DNA of 64,000 nucleotides from an uncultured Prevotellaceae bacterium (GTDB lineage: Bacteria > Bacteroidota > Bacteroidia > Bacteroidales > Bacteroidaceae). The position numbers and the translations under genes are program-made. Under the pieces are notes generated by a model. It saw only the letters and a list, made by a program, of their open reading frames with translations. It was not told the DNA's origin and ran no database searches. The stretch lies in contig OMZS01000014.1 in NCBI GenBank assembly GCA_900315565.1, positions 1 to 64,000 on the forward strand, given 5' to 3'. Positions 9,501 through 16,790 of the stretch are shown piece after piece (positions within the stretch are counted from its first letter, which is position 1; every line of letters begins with the position of its first letter).

Positions 9501-11668
9501 AGAAGGCCGACAAAGAGAAGGAAGCCAAGCAACTCCCCAAGAACAAACGCTCCTATGAAAAGGAAATCACGCTGGCTCCCGACACCTCCATCGAGGTGAG
9601 CCACGGTAAGAAGTCGCGCCGGCTCAATGTGACAGCCAAGACTGCCGACGGCAAGAGCGTCAAGCTGAAATATAAGGTGGTGGATGATAATAAAATCAAG
9701 GTGAGTCTGCCAAAGAGCTATGTGGCTGAGATGAAAAAACAAGCCGAGTTGGCCGCCGTGCAAGATAACCAGAAAAACGACAGCCTTGCAACCCCGTCTG
9801 CAAGTGCTGCCGGAAAGAAGGATTTGCGCACAGATAAAGCCAACGGCCAACAGCCAACAGCCAACACCCTGGCAGACAAAGCCAACAGCTCCGCTGCCAA
9901 GCGGCTTGCCGAGTTGAAAAACCGAATGAGAAAAAATGGTGCCGATTCGTTGCAGGCCGACAGCACGCTTTTACTGGCTGACAGCACACTTTTGCAGGCC
10001 GACAGCCAACATCCAACACCCAACATCCAACACCCAACACCCAACACCCTCGCCGACAAAGCCGAGAAGAACCCCAAAAACTCCAAAAAGAAAGAGTCCA
10101 GCCCGCTGCTCCAGCCCGTCAAGCTGAAACTCACTGTCACCGCCCGTGAGCCGCTCGACAACAAGCCACTCTACAAAATAGCGCAGAGCATAGCCCGTGT
10201 GGCCATGATGCTGCGCAACGTGAGCATCAGCTACCGCAACCAGTACTCCATGAGCTTGGCCGGATTCCTTCCCGATGTGGGCAAAGCCTTCGGCCAGCGT
10301 TCGGGCGACTTGCTTTCTCCGGGTCTTGACTTCGCCTTCGGACTGACCGACGACTCGTATATAGAGAAAGCCGCACGCAACAACTGGCTCATCATGAGCG
10401 ATAGCATCGCCCCTGCTTCTACCAACCGCACCGAGGACTTGCAGTTGCGCATGACGCTCGAACCGGTCAAGAACTTCAAAATTGACCTCAACGCCAGCCG
10501 CACGGAAACCCGTGCCAAGAGCATGAAATATATGTTCCAGGGCAATCCCACTACGCTCAGCGGCAACTTCACCATGACAACCATCAGTCTGAAGAGTGCC
10601 TTCAAGAGCAGCGGCAATGCCAACAACGGCTATCACTCCAGCGTGTTTGAGCAGTTCTGCCAGTCGCTTGAGGGATTCCGCCAGCGTGTGGAGAATCAGT
10701 ATGCCAATGCCGTTTATCCGCAGGGCACAGCCTTTGCCGGTAAACCCTTCGACCCTGCCAATGGCGCCGTCAACCGCTATAGTGCCGACGTGCTCGTGCC
10801 AGCCTTCCTCAGTGCCTACACCAATATGGGCGATGCCGGGCTGAGCATCTTCCCGGCCCTCTCACGGCTACTGCCCAACTGGACCATCCGTTACAGCGGA
10901 CTGGGCCAGCTGCCCTGGTTGCGCGACCATTTTAAGAGTGTCAACATCAATCATGCCTACAAGAGTGTGTATGCCGTTGGTGCCTACACGTCGTTTAGCA
11001 CCTTTGTTGAGTATATGGGCGGACTCGGATTCATTACCGAAGCCACTTCGGGCAACCCCATTCCCAACTCCATGTTCAACGTATCGACGGTAAGTGTCAA
11101 CGAGTCGTTCTCGCCATTGCTCGGCATCGACCTTACGCTCTACAACAATCTTACGTGCAAACTGGAGTATCGCTCTACGCGTGTGCTTACCCTCAGCACC
11201 ACCAGCGTTCAGCTCAACGAAACTACCAGCAACGACTGGGTCATTGGTGCTGGCTACAAAGTAAACGATGTGAAGATTTTCGGATGGGGAGCCGACAAGA
11301 AACGTAAGGCCAAAAGCAAGAAAAACCGTAACGGCAAAGACAGCGATAAAGACAGTGCCAACACTTCTTCGGCCAACGCAAAGGGCAAGAGCAACAACGG
11401 ATTCAACAACGACCTCAATCTGCGCCTCGACGTTTCCTATCGCCGCCAGGCTGCCATCACTCGCGACATAGCCTCAATGACCAGCAGTGCCAGCAGCGGC
11501 AACTCGGCTTTCAAACTCTCTTTCATTGCCGACTACACCATGAGCCGTCTGCTCACCCTCAGTTTCTATTACGACCGGCAAACCAACACCCCGTTGCTCT
11601 CCTCCAGCAGCTATCCTACCACTACGCAGGACTTTGGTCTCTCGCTGAAGTTCTCGCTAACAAGATAA
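3554..11668 (+). CDS. sprA: SprA, giant type IX secretion translocon protein
   Basis: 2704 residues. SprA forms the very large outer-membrane beta-barrel channel of the type IX secretion system (T9SS); usual length is about 2400. The N-terminus has a basic/hydrophobic signal, then a Ser/Arg/Gln-rich low-complexity segment (about residues 35-80). Typical blocks follow, including a VGDKVNMNLNYN-like stretch near 270 and AWYTIDQLF near 925, and the C-terminus is rich in beta strands and ends in Thr-Arg. Residues about 1975-2180 are a Lys/Gln/Ala-rich linker containing repeats of HPTPN and NSSA type, encoded by short direct DNA repeats, which probably explains the extra length. The start is uncertain: TTG at 3554 keeps the Lys-Arg of the signal peptide, while ATG at 3569 is the alternative. 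No other T9SS gene is in the window. Confidence 0.93.
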   Translation: MKRQLMTLLLMAVGILTVLASLALPLQQDIRSRQRNNAQEKKEESGERREDSRRAQSPESRRTQGPGNRPAQGTGSAASRDTASTKVPQFNQIVIEDEDIPDSLLNPRWKIQRTTPITEDDLRRGSADLTMPDNLKQNVVYNDTLDRYIIGSKIGDSYINAPIMMTPEEYRKWSERQAFRDFFRSKSEEILKTQGKEKFSFTDMHFDLGPAEKIFGPGGVRIKTQGTAELKFGATMKNIDNPSLPVRNRKTTSMDFDEKININVNGKVGDKVNMNLNYNTDATFDFDSQNLKLKYEGKEDEIIKLVEAGNVSFPSNSSLVTGASSLFGIRSDWQFGKLKLQTVVSQKKSSSKSVSSKGGVQLKPFEIDAADYEENRHFFLSQFFRDKYAESMKTLPNVTTGIDISHVEIWVTNKTGNTNNTRNIIALTDLGENSRVSNSLWTTTGQDVPSNNANTEYGQMVSAYAAARNIDQTSTTFDGIGNFVGGTDYEKLESARLLSPSEYTVNRAMGYVSLKTALQTDQVLAVAYEYTYRGVTYQVGELANNISDVKQALFVKSLKNTSNNPQQGNWNLMMKNVYYLASTVEKDKFRLDVKFQSDTAGVYLSYIPEKEVKSEPIIRLLGADRLDNNNKAHSNGYFDYVEGYTVSNGRVFFPEAEPFGADLYRFLTSKGVAADVARKYCFNELYDSTKTIAKQIAEKDKFMLVGQFRGTSASVISLGAYNVPQGSVKVTANGVELHEGSDYTVDYSAGEVTIINQSILDAQPVINASFESNTDYGQQRKTMFGVNWEYDFSKNLQLSGTLQHLSEQSLTTKVNMGSEPLNNTLWGVNINWKKESQWLTNLLDRLPLLHCTQPSNITFRGEFAQLIAGQSRGTQDNASYLDDFENTNNSIDVSTPTSWVLSSVPSMFAEQKDKTTVASGYNRSQLAWYTIDQLFTRRSSSLTPSHIKSDLNQLSNHYVREIYVNEVFPNRQQSSYNGSTAPLMVLNMAYYPNERGPYNLNPDLTQDGKLTNPEEKWGGMMRRLDTNDFETANIEYIEFWMLDPFIYTAEQSDANQYGGDFYINLGEVSEDILRDGKKFHESGMPVDGTSSFTTTQWGKIPVQANENYAFVTTSGSRALQDVGFNGLTDEEERSYGAYKEFLTAIQGKVSPAVFDSIFNDPANDDYHYFRGSDYDQRELSILERYKRINNPQGNSPDNESRTESYDTSYKTGPDVEDINQDHTLNEYEKYYQYHLSIRPQDMVVGRNYIVDERTSGGTLRNGEKYSVRWYQFRIPIRDYETKVGTINDFSSIRFMRMFLTAFEKPIVLRFANFDLVRGEWRIYEQSLNTGSTETGKMSVSAVNIEENSDKTPVNYVLPPGISRVQDPTQPQLVESNEQALNIMVTNLAPGESKAVYKNTTQDLRQYKRLQMFAHANVIEPNATGLRDNQLAMFIRLGSDYKNNYYEYEIPLKLTPAGNYYDNVNDRRMVWPEENMLDVPLDIFTKLKKERNKAKAEGRASYNQLFTAYDDDKPANKVSIMGNPTLGEVKTMIIGVRNLSGEQKSGEVWVNELRLKEYNNNGGWAAQGALNMQLSDVGTLNVSGRMMTEGFGGLEQGVSQRSQNDEKSYNVTANFELGKFFPDKLKVSAPIYYSVQKEESRPKYNPLDNDMLLKDALESTGSKHERDSIESIAVTKTTNTNFSLSNVRMGVQTKGHPMPYDPANFSFSYSHSHRHSSGETLVYENDDTWRGAFNYSYTPVYKAFEPFKKIKSKSKYWDILKRFGINWLPQNIQFSTDLNRVYYEQQMRDMESMGGDQLPLTFNEQFLWNREFSLRWDFTKNLHMNFNSATRAQIEEPYTPVNKDLYSDRYTAWKDSVWTSIKNFGTPLDYQQNFTMSYQLPLNLIPIFDWLNADASYNATYRWNRGAELESGLRLGNTINNNRNLNINGTLNMEKLYNQIPFLKKTNERFNKNQRYDRNAEKRKKEQAKNLKKPGSKDGDKDQEKADKEKEAKQLPKNKRSYEKEITLAPDTSIEVSHGKKSRRLNVTAKTADGKSVKLKYKVVDDNKIKVSLPKSYVAEMKKQAELAAVQDNQKNDSLATPSASAAGKKDLRTDKANGQQPTANTLADKANSSAAKRLAELKNRMRKNGADSLQADSTLLLADSTLLQADSQHPTPNIQHPTPNTLADKAEKNPKNSKKKESSPLLQPVKLKLTVTAREPLDNKPLYKIAQSIARVAMMLRNVSISYRNQYSMSLAGFLPDVGKAFGQRSGDLLSPGLDFAFGLTDDSYIEKAARNNWLIMSDSIAPASTNRTEDLQLRMTLEPVKNFKIDLNASRTETRAKSMKYMFQGNPTTLSGNFTMTTISLKSAFKSSGNANNGYHSSVFEQFCQSLEGFRQRVENQYANAVYPQGTAFAGKPFDPANGAVNRYSADVLVPAFLSAYTNMGDAGLSIFPALSRLLPNWTIRYSGLGQLPWLRDHFKSVNINHAYKSVYAVGAYTSFSTFVEYMGGLGFITEATSGNPIPNSMFNVSTVSVNESFSPLLGIDLTLYNNLTCKLEYRSTRVLTLSTTSVQLNETTSNDWVIGAGYKVNDVKIFGWGADKKRKAKSKKNRNGKDSDKDSANTSSANAKGKSNNGFNNDLNLRLDVSYRRQAAITRDIASMTSSASSGNSAFKLSFIADYTMSRLLTLSFYYDRQTNTPLLSSSSYPTTTQDFGLSLKFSLTR

Positions 11669-11670
11669 GA

Positions 11671-11741
11671 TAATGAAGAATGCATAATGAATAATGCATA
11701 ATTCATAATTGTCAATTATCATTTATCATTTATCATTTCTC
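11671..11741. repeat. Word-repeat spacer between sprA and hutI
   Basis: The convergent gap between sprA and hutI consists almost wholly of short repeats: GAATGCATAAT/GAATAATGCATAATTC words, then ATTTATC repeated three times. Parts can pair (TGCATAAT with ATTATGCA), so it could also help terminate transcription. Confidence 0.8.
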
Positions 11742-11743
11742 AT

Positions 11744-13054
11744 TTAGCGAAGCGTCCTCCCATTGAGTATGGTGTGGCGGATGATGGGTGTGGTGTAGGC
11801 GTATGGAATGAAATCAACCGAAGGAATGGGCGCTGTGACGATGAGGTTGGCCACTTTGCCACGCCCTATGGAACCGTATTCCTGGCTGATGCCCATGGCT
11901 GCGGCACTGTTAATGGTTGCCGCGTTGATGGCCTCGGCGGGCGTGAGTCGCATCTTGATACAGGCTAGCGACACAACAAACTTCATGTCGCCCGACGGCG
12001 TAGAGCCGGGATTATAGTCGCTGGCAATGGCTAGTGGCAGTCCCGCACTGATTATCTTTCGCGCAGGCGCAAATGGCATGTTCAGGAAGAAAGAGGTGCC
12101 GGGCAGTGCCGTAGGGATGGTGGGTGAGTTAGGAGTGAGGAGTGAGGAGTTAGAAGTTCTGAGTTCTGAGTTCTGAGCTAAAAGTGCGATGTCGTGGTCG
12201 GTCATGCTTTCCAGATGATCCACGCTGAGTGCGTTGTGGGCTACCGCTACTTCCACGCCGCCCGAGTCGGCCAGCTCCTGACCGTGAATCTTGGGGCGCA
12301 AGCCCCATTTCGCACCCGCCTCGAGAATGCGGGCTGTCTCTTCGGGCGTGAAGAATCCTTGGTCGCAAAACACGTCAATGAAGTCGGCCAGTTGCTCTCT
12401 TCCCACTTCGGGAATCATCTCGTTGACCACCAAATCCACATATTCTTTCTGTCGTCCCACGTAGGCGCGCCCCACGGCGTGCGCCCCGAGGAAAGTGCTC
12501 ATCACCTTGAGCGGCGAACTGTCTTTGATGCGTCGTATCACACGCAGCATTTTCAGCTCGTCGGCAGTGTTCAGACCGTAGCCGCTCTTTATCTCCACGG
12601 CCCCGGTGCCTTTGGCGGCTATCTCGTCAGCTCGAATCATGGCCTGCTGGTAGAGCTGCTCCTCGCTGGCCGCATGCAGGCGGTCGGCGGAGTTCAGTAT
12701 TCCGCCGCCTCGCTGTGCAATTTCGGCGTAGCTCAGCCCGTTGATTTTGTCAACAAACTCGCCTTCGCGACTGCCCGCATACACCAAGTGGGTATGCGAG
12801 TCGCAAAAGGCGGGCAGCACGCTGCCTCCTTGGGCATCGAGAACAGTCACCTCGGCGTTCGGCGGATTTGAAATCCGCCGCAACAGAGGCATTGGCAGGG
12901 GGGCTGTGCCCCAGTCCTTTATTCTCCCGTGCTCAATAAGCAGCCACGCGTTGTTTAGACTTTCCAAGTGCGCCATTTCGGCACCGCTCAGATAGGGCTT
13001 GCCTTGGTCTATGCCAGCCAAATGGCCGATGTTGGTAATGAGCAGTTCTTTCAT
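11744..13054 (-). CDS. hutI: Imidazolonepropionase
   Basis: 436 residues. It hydrolyses 4-imidazolone-5-propionate to formiminoglutamate, the third step of histidine degradation. Metal-binding motifs of the amidohydrolase fold are visible: CDSHTHLVYAGSR near 83-95, then HGQELADSGG, DHLES and ASDYNPGSTPSG. Two in-frame low-complexity insertions are unusual: residues about 59-65 (RRISNPP), encoded by the perfect 21-nt hairpin at 12860-12880, and residues about 293-310 (NSELRTSNSSLLTPNS), encoded by tandem GAACTCAGAA-like repeats at 12125-12178. Both look like intergenic repeat DNA inside the frame. It is the last gene of ftcD-hutU-hutH-hutI. Confidence 0.93.
   Translation of the reverse strand: MKELLITNIGHLAGIDQGKPYLSGAEMAHLESLNNAWLLIEHGRIKDWGTAPLPMPLLRRISNPPNAEVTVLDAQGGSVLPAFCDSHTHLVYAGSREGEFVDKINGLSYAEIAQRGGGILNSADRLHAASEEQLYQQAMIRADEIAAKGTGAVEIKSGYGLNTADELKMLRVIRRIKDSSPLKVMSTFLGAHAVGRAYVGRQKEYVDLVVNEMIPEVGREQLADFIDVFCDQGFFTPEETARILEAGAKWGLRPKIHGQELADSGGVEVAVAHNALSVDHLESMTDHDIALLAQNSELRTSNSSLLTPNSPTIPTALPGTSFFLNMPFAPARKIISAGLPLAIASDYNPGSTPSGDMKFVVSLACIKMRLTPAEAINAATINSAAAMGISQEYGSIGRGKVANLIVTAPIPSVDFIPYAYTTPIIRHTILNGRTLR
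12125..12178. repeat. Word repeat inside hutI
   Basis: Direct repeats of GAGTGAG/GAGTTAG followed by TTCTGAG (three copies) lie in frame within hutI between the DHLES and PFAPARK segments. The style matches the intergenic word repeats of this window rather than neighbouring coding sequence. Confidence 0.8.
12860..12880. repeat. Short hairpin repeat inside hutI
   Basis: CGGCGGATTT, one unpaired G, then AAATCCGCCG: a perfect 10-bp stem within the coding frame. A similar short stem (GCGGACTTTGTCCGC) is intergenic at 34932-34946, which supports a dispersed hairpin element that entered hutI. Confidence 0.7.
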
Positions 13055-13132
13055 TTCACAATTTCACAATTTCACATTTTCACAATTTTACAATTTCACA
13101 ATTATCAATTGTCAATTATCAATTATCAATTA
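13055..13132. repeat. Word-repeat spacer hutH-hutI
   Basis: The entire gap between hutH and hutI is made of ATTTCAC/ACAATTTC words that grade into TCAATTATCAATTA words. No Shine-Dalgarno sequence is evident. It forms the leader immediately before the hutI ATG. Confidence 0.85.
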
Positions 13133-14620
13133 TCAAAGGGGCTTGTTGTTGCGAAGGAACTGAATAGCCCGTTCAATGTGCGGATACATCAGTTCGTCGT
13201 TCAAGATAAACGGTACCACCTTGCGGAATTCGTCGTGCAGTTGCACCAACGGTGCCGACGATTTCAGCGGGAGGCGGAAATCGAGCGCCTGTGCGGCGTT
13301 GAACAGTTCGATGGCCAGCACGCGCTCGGTGTTGAGAATCACTTTTTGCAGTTTGATGGCAGCGTTGGCTCCCATCGATACGAGGTCTTCCTGGTCCTGG
13401 CACGAAGGAATGCTGTCAACGCACGAGGGCATGGCCAGACTCTTGTTGAGCGAGACGACGCTGGCCGCAGTATATTGTGTGATCATGAAACCGCTGTTCA
13501 CGCCAGGATTGGCTACAAGGAAACTGGGCAGCCCGCGTGTGCCCGAAACAAGACGGTAGATGCGGCGTTCGCTGATGTCTGCCAGTTCGCTCATAGCAAT
13601 GGAGAGAAAGTCTATGGGCAGCGCAATGGGTTCGCCGTGGAAATTGCCGGCCGAGATGATGAGGTCTTCCTCAGGGCAGACTGTGGGATTGTCGGTGGCC
13701 GAATTGATTTCAATGTCGATGACCGACTTAACGTAGCGAATGGTGTCTTTCACGGCTCCATGCACCTGGGGCACACAGCGGAAAGAGTAGGGGTCTTGCA
13801 CGTGGGCCTTGATATTGCTGATGATTTGACTGCCTTCCAGCAGCTCGCGCATGCGGCGCGCGGTCTCAATCTGGCCGAGATGCGGTCGCACGGTGTGTAC
13901 AGCGTGTGTAAACGGTTCAATGCGCCCGTCGAAAGCATCGAGGCTCATGGCGGCAATCTTGTCGGCCCAGTCGCTCAGCCGCTGTGCCTGCAGCAGTGCC
14001 CACACGGCAAAGGCACTCATGTTCTGTGTGCCGTTGAGCAGTGCCAGCCCTTCTTTTGAAGCCAGCTGGATGGGTTTCCAGCGTTTCTTGTGCAGCATCT
14101 CGCTGCCAGCTATGATCTTTCCTTGATACTCCACCTCGCCCAAGCCGAGCAAAGGCAGGCATAGGTGGGCAAGCGGCACAAGGTCGCCCGAGGCACCGAG
14201 TGAGCCTTGTTTATAGACAATGGGGTAGATGTCGTTGTTGAAAAACTGAATGAGCCGCTGTACAGTGTCCATCTTCGCGCCCGAGTAGCCGTAGCTGAGC
14301 GACTGGATTTTGAGCAGCATCATGATTTTCACGATGTCGTTGGGCACACGTTCGCCTGTGCCGCAGGCGTGGCTTTTTATCAGGTTGATTTGCAGTTGCG
14401 AGAGTTGGTCTTTGCCGATGCTCACGTTGCAGAGTGAGCCAAATCCGGTGGTCACACCGTAGATGGGCTCACCGTTGCTGCTGATTTTCTTGTCGAGATA
14501 GGTGCGACAGCGGCGTATGCGGTGTTTTGCGTCTTCCGAGAGTTCGAGTTTTGCTCCTCCGTAAATGATTTCTCCAATTTTTTCAATGGTCAGGTGTTCT
14601 GCAGAAATGTAGTGTGTCAT
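13133..14620 (-). CDS. hutH: Histidine ammonia-lyase
   Basis: 495 residues, normal for the family. It deaminates histidine to urocanate, the first step of the pathway. The self-made MIO electrophile comes from A143-S144-G145 within GSLGASGDLVPLAHL. Other family blocks are present: YGVTTGFG at 54-61, and a QDQEDLVSMG-like stretch containing the Gln and Glu of the active site. Cytosolic homotetramer by family knowledge. The gene sits between hutU and hutI in the same direction, separated by repeat-built spacers of 96 and 78 bp, so co-transcription is likely. Confidence 0.96.
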   Translation of the reverse strand: MTHYISAEHLTIEKIGEIIYGGAKLELSEDAKHRIRRCRTYLDKKISSNGEPIYGVTTGFGSLCNVSIGKDQLSQLQINLIKSHACGTGERVPNDIVKIMMLLKIQSLSYGYSGAKMDTVQRLIQFFNNDIYPIVYKQGSLGASGDLVPLAHLCLPLLGLGEVEYQGKIIAGSEMLHKKRWKPIQLASKEGLALLNGTQNMSAFAVWALLQAQRLSDWADKIAAMSLDAFDGRIEPFTHAVHTVRPHLGQIETARRMRELLEGSQIISNIKAHVQDPYSFRCVPQVHGAVKDTIRYVKSVIDIEINSATDNPTVCPEEDLIISAGNFHGEPIALPIDFLSIAMSELADISERRIYRLVSGTRGLPSFLVANPGVNSGFMITQYTAASVVSLNKSLAMPSCVDSIPSCQDQEDLVSMGANAAIKLQKVILNTERVLAIELFNAAQALDFRLPLKSSAPLVQLHDEFRKVVPFILNDELMYPHIERAIQFLRNNKPL

Positions 14621-14621
14621 A

Positions 14622-14745
14622 GTTGTTGATAATTGATAATTGACAATTGATAATTGACAATTTCTGATTTACGAGTTACGAATTAATAAATAGTATTATG
14701 CATTCTTTATTATGCATTATGCATTCTTCATGATGCATTCTTCAA
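14622..14745. repeat. Word-repeat spacer hutU-hutH, reaching into the hutU C-terminus
   Basis: TTGATAATTGACAATTGATAATTG words are followed by ATTATGCATTCTT words. The latter continue across the hutU stop, so the last residues of HutU (ECIMKNA) are encoded by repeat DNA. Confidence 0.8.
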
Positions 14746-16720
14746 GAATTTCGTCGTCAACCAGATTGGGCAGCGTGACGGTGAGTCCGGGGGTGCGCTG
14801 CATTTCGCGGCGGATGGCATCTATTGAGCCGCAGTTGCGCGCCCATGAGCGGCGGGCAATGCCGTTGTTCACATCCCAAAGTAGCATTTCGCGAATATGA
14901 CGCTCGCTGTCGTTGCTGCCATCGATAACCATACCGAAGCCTCCGTTGATGACTTCGCCCCAGCCTACGCCGCCACCGTTGTGGATGCTCACCCACGTGG
15001 CACCGCGGAACGAGTCGCCGATGACATTTTGTACGGCCATATCGGCACAGAACTGCGAACCGTCGTAAATGTTGCTGGTTTCGCGGAAAGGCGAGTCAGT
15101 GCCACTCACATCGTGATGGTCGCGGCCTAATACCACGGGTGCCGACAGTTCGCCGCGGCGAATGGCATCGTTGAATGCGAGTGCTATTTTGGTGCGCCCT
15201 TCGCAGTCGGCATAAAGGATACGCGCTTGGGAGCCTACCACGAGGTTGTTGCGTCCGGCCTCCTTTATCCAGTGGATATTGTCTGCCATTTGGCCCTGAA
15301 TGTCGGCTGGAGCTGTTGTCATGATGTCTTCCAGCACTTCGGCGGCGAGACGGTCGGTAATGGCGAGGTCTTTCGGGTCGCCCGACGTGCACACCCAGCG
15401 GAAGGGGCCGAAACCGTAGTCAAAGAACATGGGGCCCATGATGTCCTGCACGTACGACGGATAGCGGAAACGTCCGTCCTCGCGCAGAATGTCGGCACCA
15501 GCGCGGCTCGATTCGAGCAGGAAGGCATTGCCATAGTCAAAGAAATACATGCCGCGCGCGGTGAGCCGGTTAATGGCAGCCACTTGGCGGCGCAAAGATG
15601 CCTGAACGGCCTCCTTGAAACGCTCTGGCTCGTCGGCCATCATGCGTTTCGATTCTTCGAGCGAATAACCCACGGGATAGTAGCCGCCCGCCCACGGGTT
15701 GTGCAGCGAAGTCTGGTCGCTGCCCAAGTCAACCTTGATGTCTTCCTCGGCCAGACGCTCCCACAAATCCACCACGTTGCCCACATAGGCCATGCTGACC
15801 ACGCGCCGTTCACTGACAGCCTTGCGCACGGCGGGAATTAGTTCGTCCAGATCGTTGTGCAGTTCGTCCACCCAGCCTTGGTCGAAGCGTTTCTGGGCAG
15901 CTTTGGGGTTGATTTCGGCTGTGACGCTCACCACACCGGCAATGTTGCCGGCCTTGGGCTGCGCACCCGACATACCGCCGAGTCCTGCGGTGACAAAAAG
16001 CTTCATGTTGTCGCCTCCCACCTTGCGTGCAGCGTTAAGTACGGTGATGGTGGTGCCGTGAACAATGCCCTGAGGGCCAATATACATGTACGAGCCTGCG
16101 GTCATCTGGCCATATTGGCTCACACCCATGGCATTCATGCGCTCCCAGTCGTCGGGTTTTGAATAATTCGGAATCACCATGCCGTTGGTGACCACTACGC
16201 GCGGCGCATTTTTGTGCGAGGGGAACAGTCCCAGCGGGTGGCCGCTATACATGACGAGTGTCTGCTCGTCGGTCATCTCGCTCAGGTATTTCATCACCAG
16301 CCGGTACTGTGCCCAGTTTTGGAAAATGGCACCGTTGCCGCCGTAGATAATTAGTTCGTGCGGATGCTGGGCCACGCGCGGGTCGAGATTGTTCTGAATC
16401 ATGAGCATAATGGCGGCAGCCTGTCGGCTGCGGGCAGGATACTCGTCGATGGGCCGCGCATACATCTCGTAGTCAGGACGATAGCGGTACATATAAATGC
16501 GTCCGTAGCGGCGCAGCTCGTCAGCAAACTCTGGTGCCAGCTGCTTGTGCAGGTGCTTGGGGAAGTATCTGAGCGCGTTGCGCAGCGCCAACAGCTTCTG
16601 TTCGGGTGTGAGAATGTCCTTTCGTTTCGGGGCGTGGTTGATTTCGGGGTCGTAAGGTTTGGGTTGGGGCAGCGTAGAAGGTATGCCCTGGGCTATTTCT
16701 TGTTGAAATGAAGGTTTCAT
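14717..16720 (-). CDS. hutU: Urocanate hydratase
   Basis: 667 residues. It converts urocanate to imidazolonepropionate using tightly bound NAD+ as electrophile. Recognisable blocks include IYGGNGAIFQNWAQY near 125-140, the glycine-rich TAGLGGMSGAQPKA nucleotide-binding stretch and DYGFGPFRWVCTSGDP, which carries the conserved Cys. The length is above the roughly 555 of the classical form and matches the longer form known from Bacteroidetes and animals. Its last seven codons lie inside a TGCAT repeat, so its C-terminus may vary between strains. Confidence 0.95.
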   Translation of the reverse strand: MKPSFQQEIAQGIPSTLPQPKPYDPEINHAPKRKDILTPEQKLLALRNALRYFPKHLHKQLAPEFADELRRYGRIYMYRYRPDYEMYARPIDEYPARSRQAAAIMLMIQNNLDPRVAQHPHELIIYGGNGAIFQNWAQYRLVMKYLSEMTDEQTLVMYSGHPLGLFPSHKNAPRVVVTNGMVIPNYSKPDDWERMNAMGVSQYGQMTAGSYMYIGPQGIVHGTTITVLNAARKVGGDNMKLFVTAGLGGMSGAQPKAGNIAGVVSVTAEINPKAAQKRFDQGWVDELHNDLDELIPAVRKAVSERRVVSMAYVGNVVDLWERLAEEDIKVDLGSDQTSLHNPWAGGYYPVGYSLEESKRMMADEPERFKEAVQASLRRQVAAINRLTARGMYFFDYGNAFLLESSRAGADILREDGRFRYPSYVQDIMGPMFFDYGFGPFRWVCTSGDPKDLAITDRLAAEVLEDIMTTAPADIQGQMADNIHWIKEAGRNNLVVGSQARILYADCEGRTKIALAFNDAIRRGELSAPVVLGRDHHDVSGTDSPFRETSNIYDGSQFCADMAVQNVIGDSFRGATWVSIHNGGGVGWGEVINGGFGMVIDGSNDSERHIREMLLWDVNNGIARRSWARNCGSIDAIRREMQRTPGLTVTLPNLVDDEILEECIMKNA

Positions 16721-16727
16721 AGCGATG

Positions 16728-16790
16728 TATATAGGGTTTACAGTTTATAGTTTATGGTTTACAAGTTAAGGTTTACAGTTTGCTGTTTAC
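16728..16790. repeat. Word-repeat spacer ftcD-hutU
   Basis: GGTTTACAGTTTATAGTTTA words fill the 52-bp gap and reach into the final codons of ftcD (ending NSKL). Confidence 0.75.

Noticed and set aside
7067..9850. Long minus-strand open frame (927 codons) opposite sprA
   Set aside because: It lies wholly within sprA on the other strand. Its translation is His/Val/Leu-rich with no domain, the usual mirror of GC-rich coding sequence.
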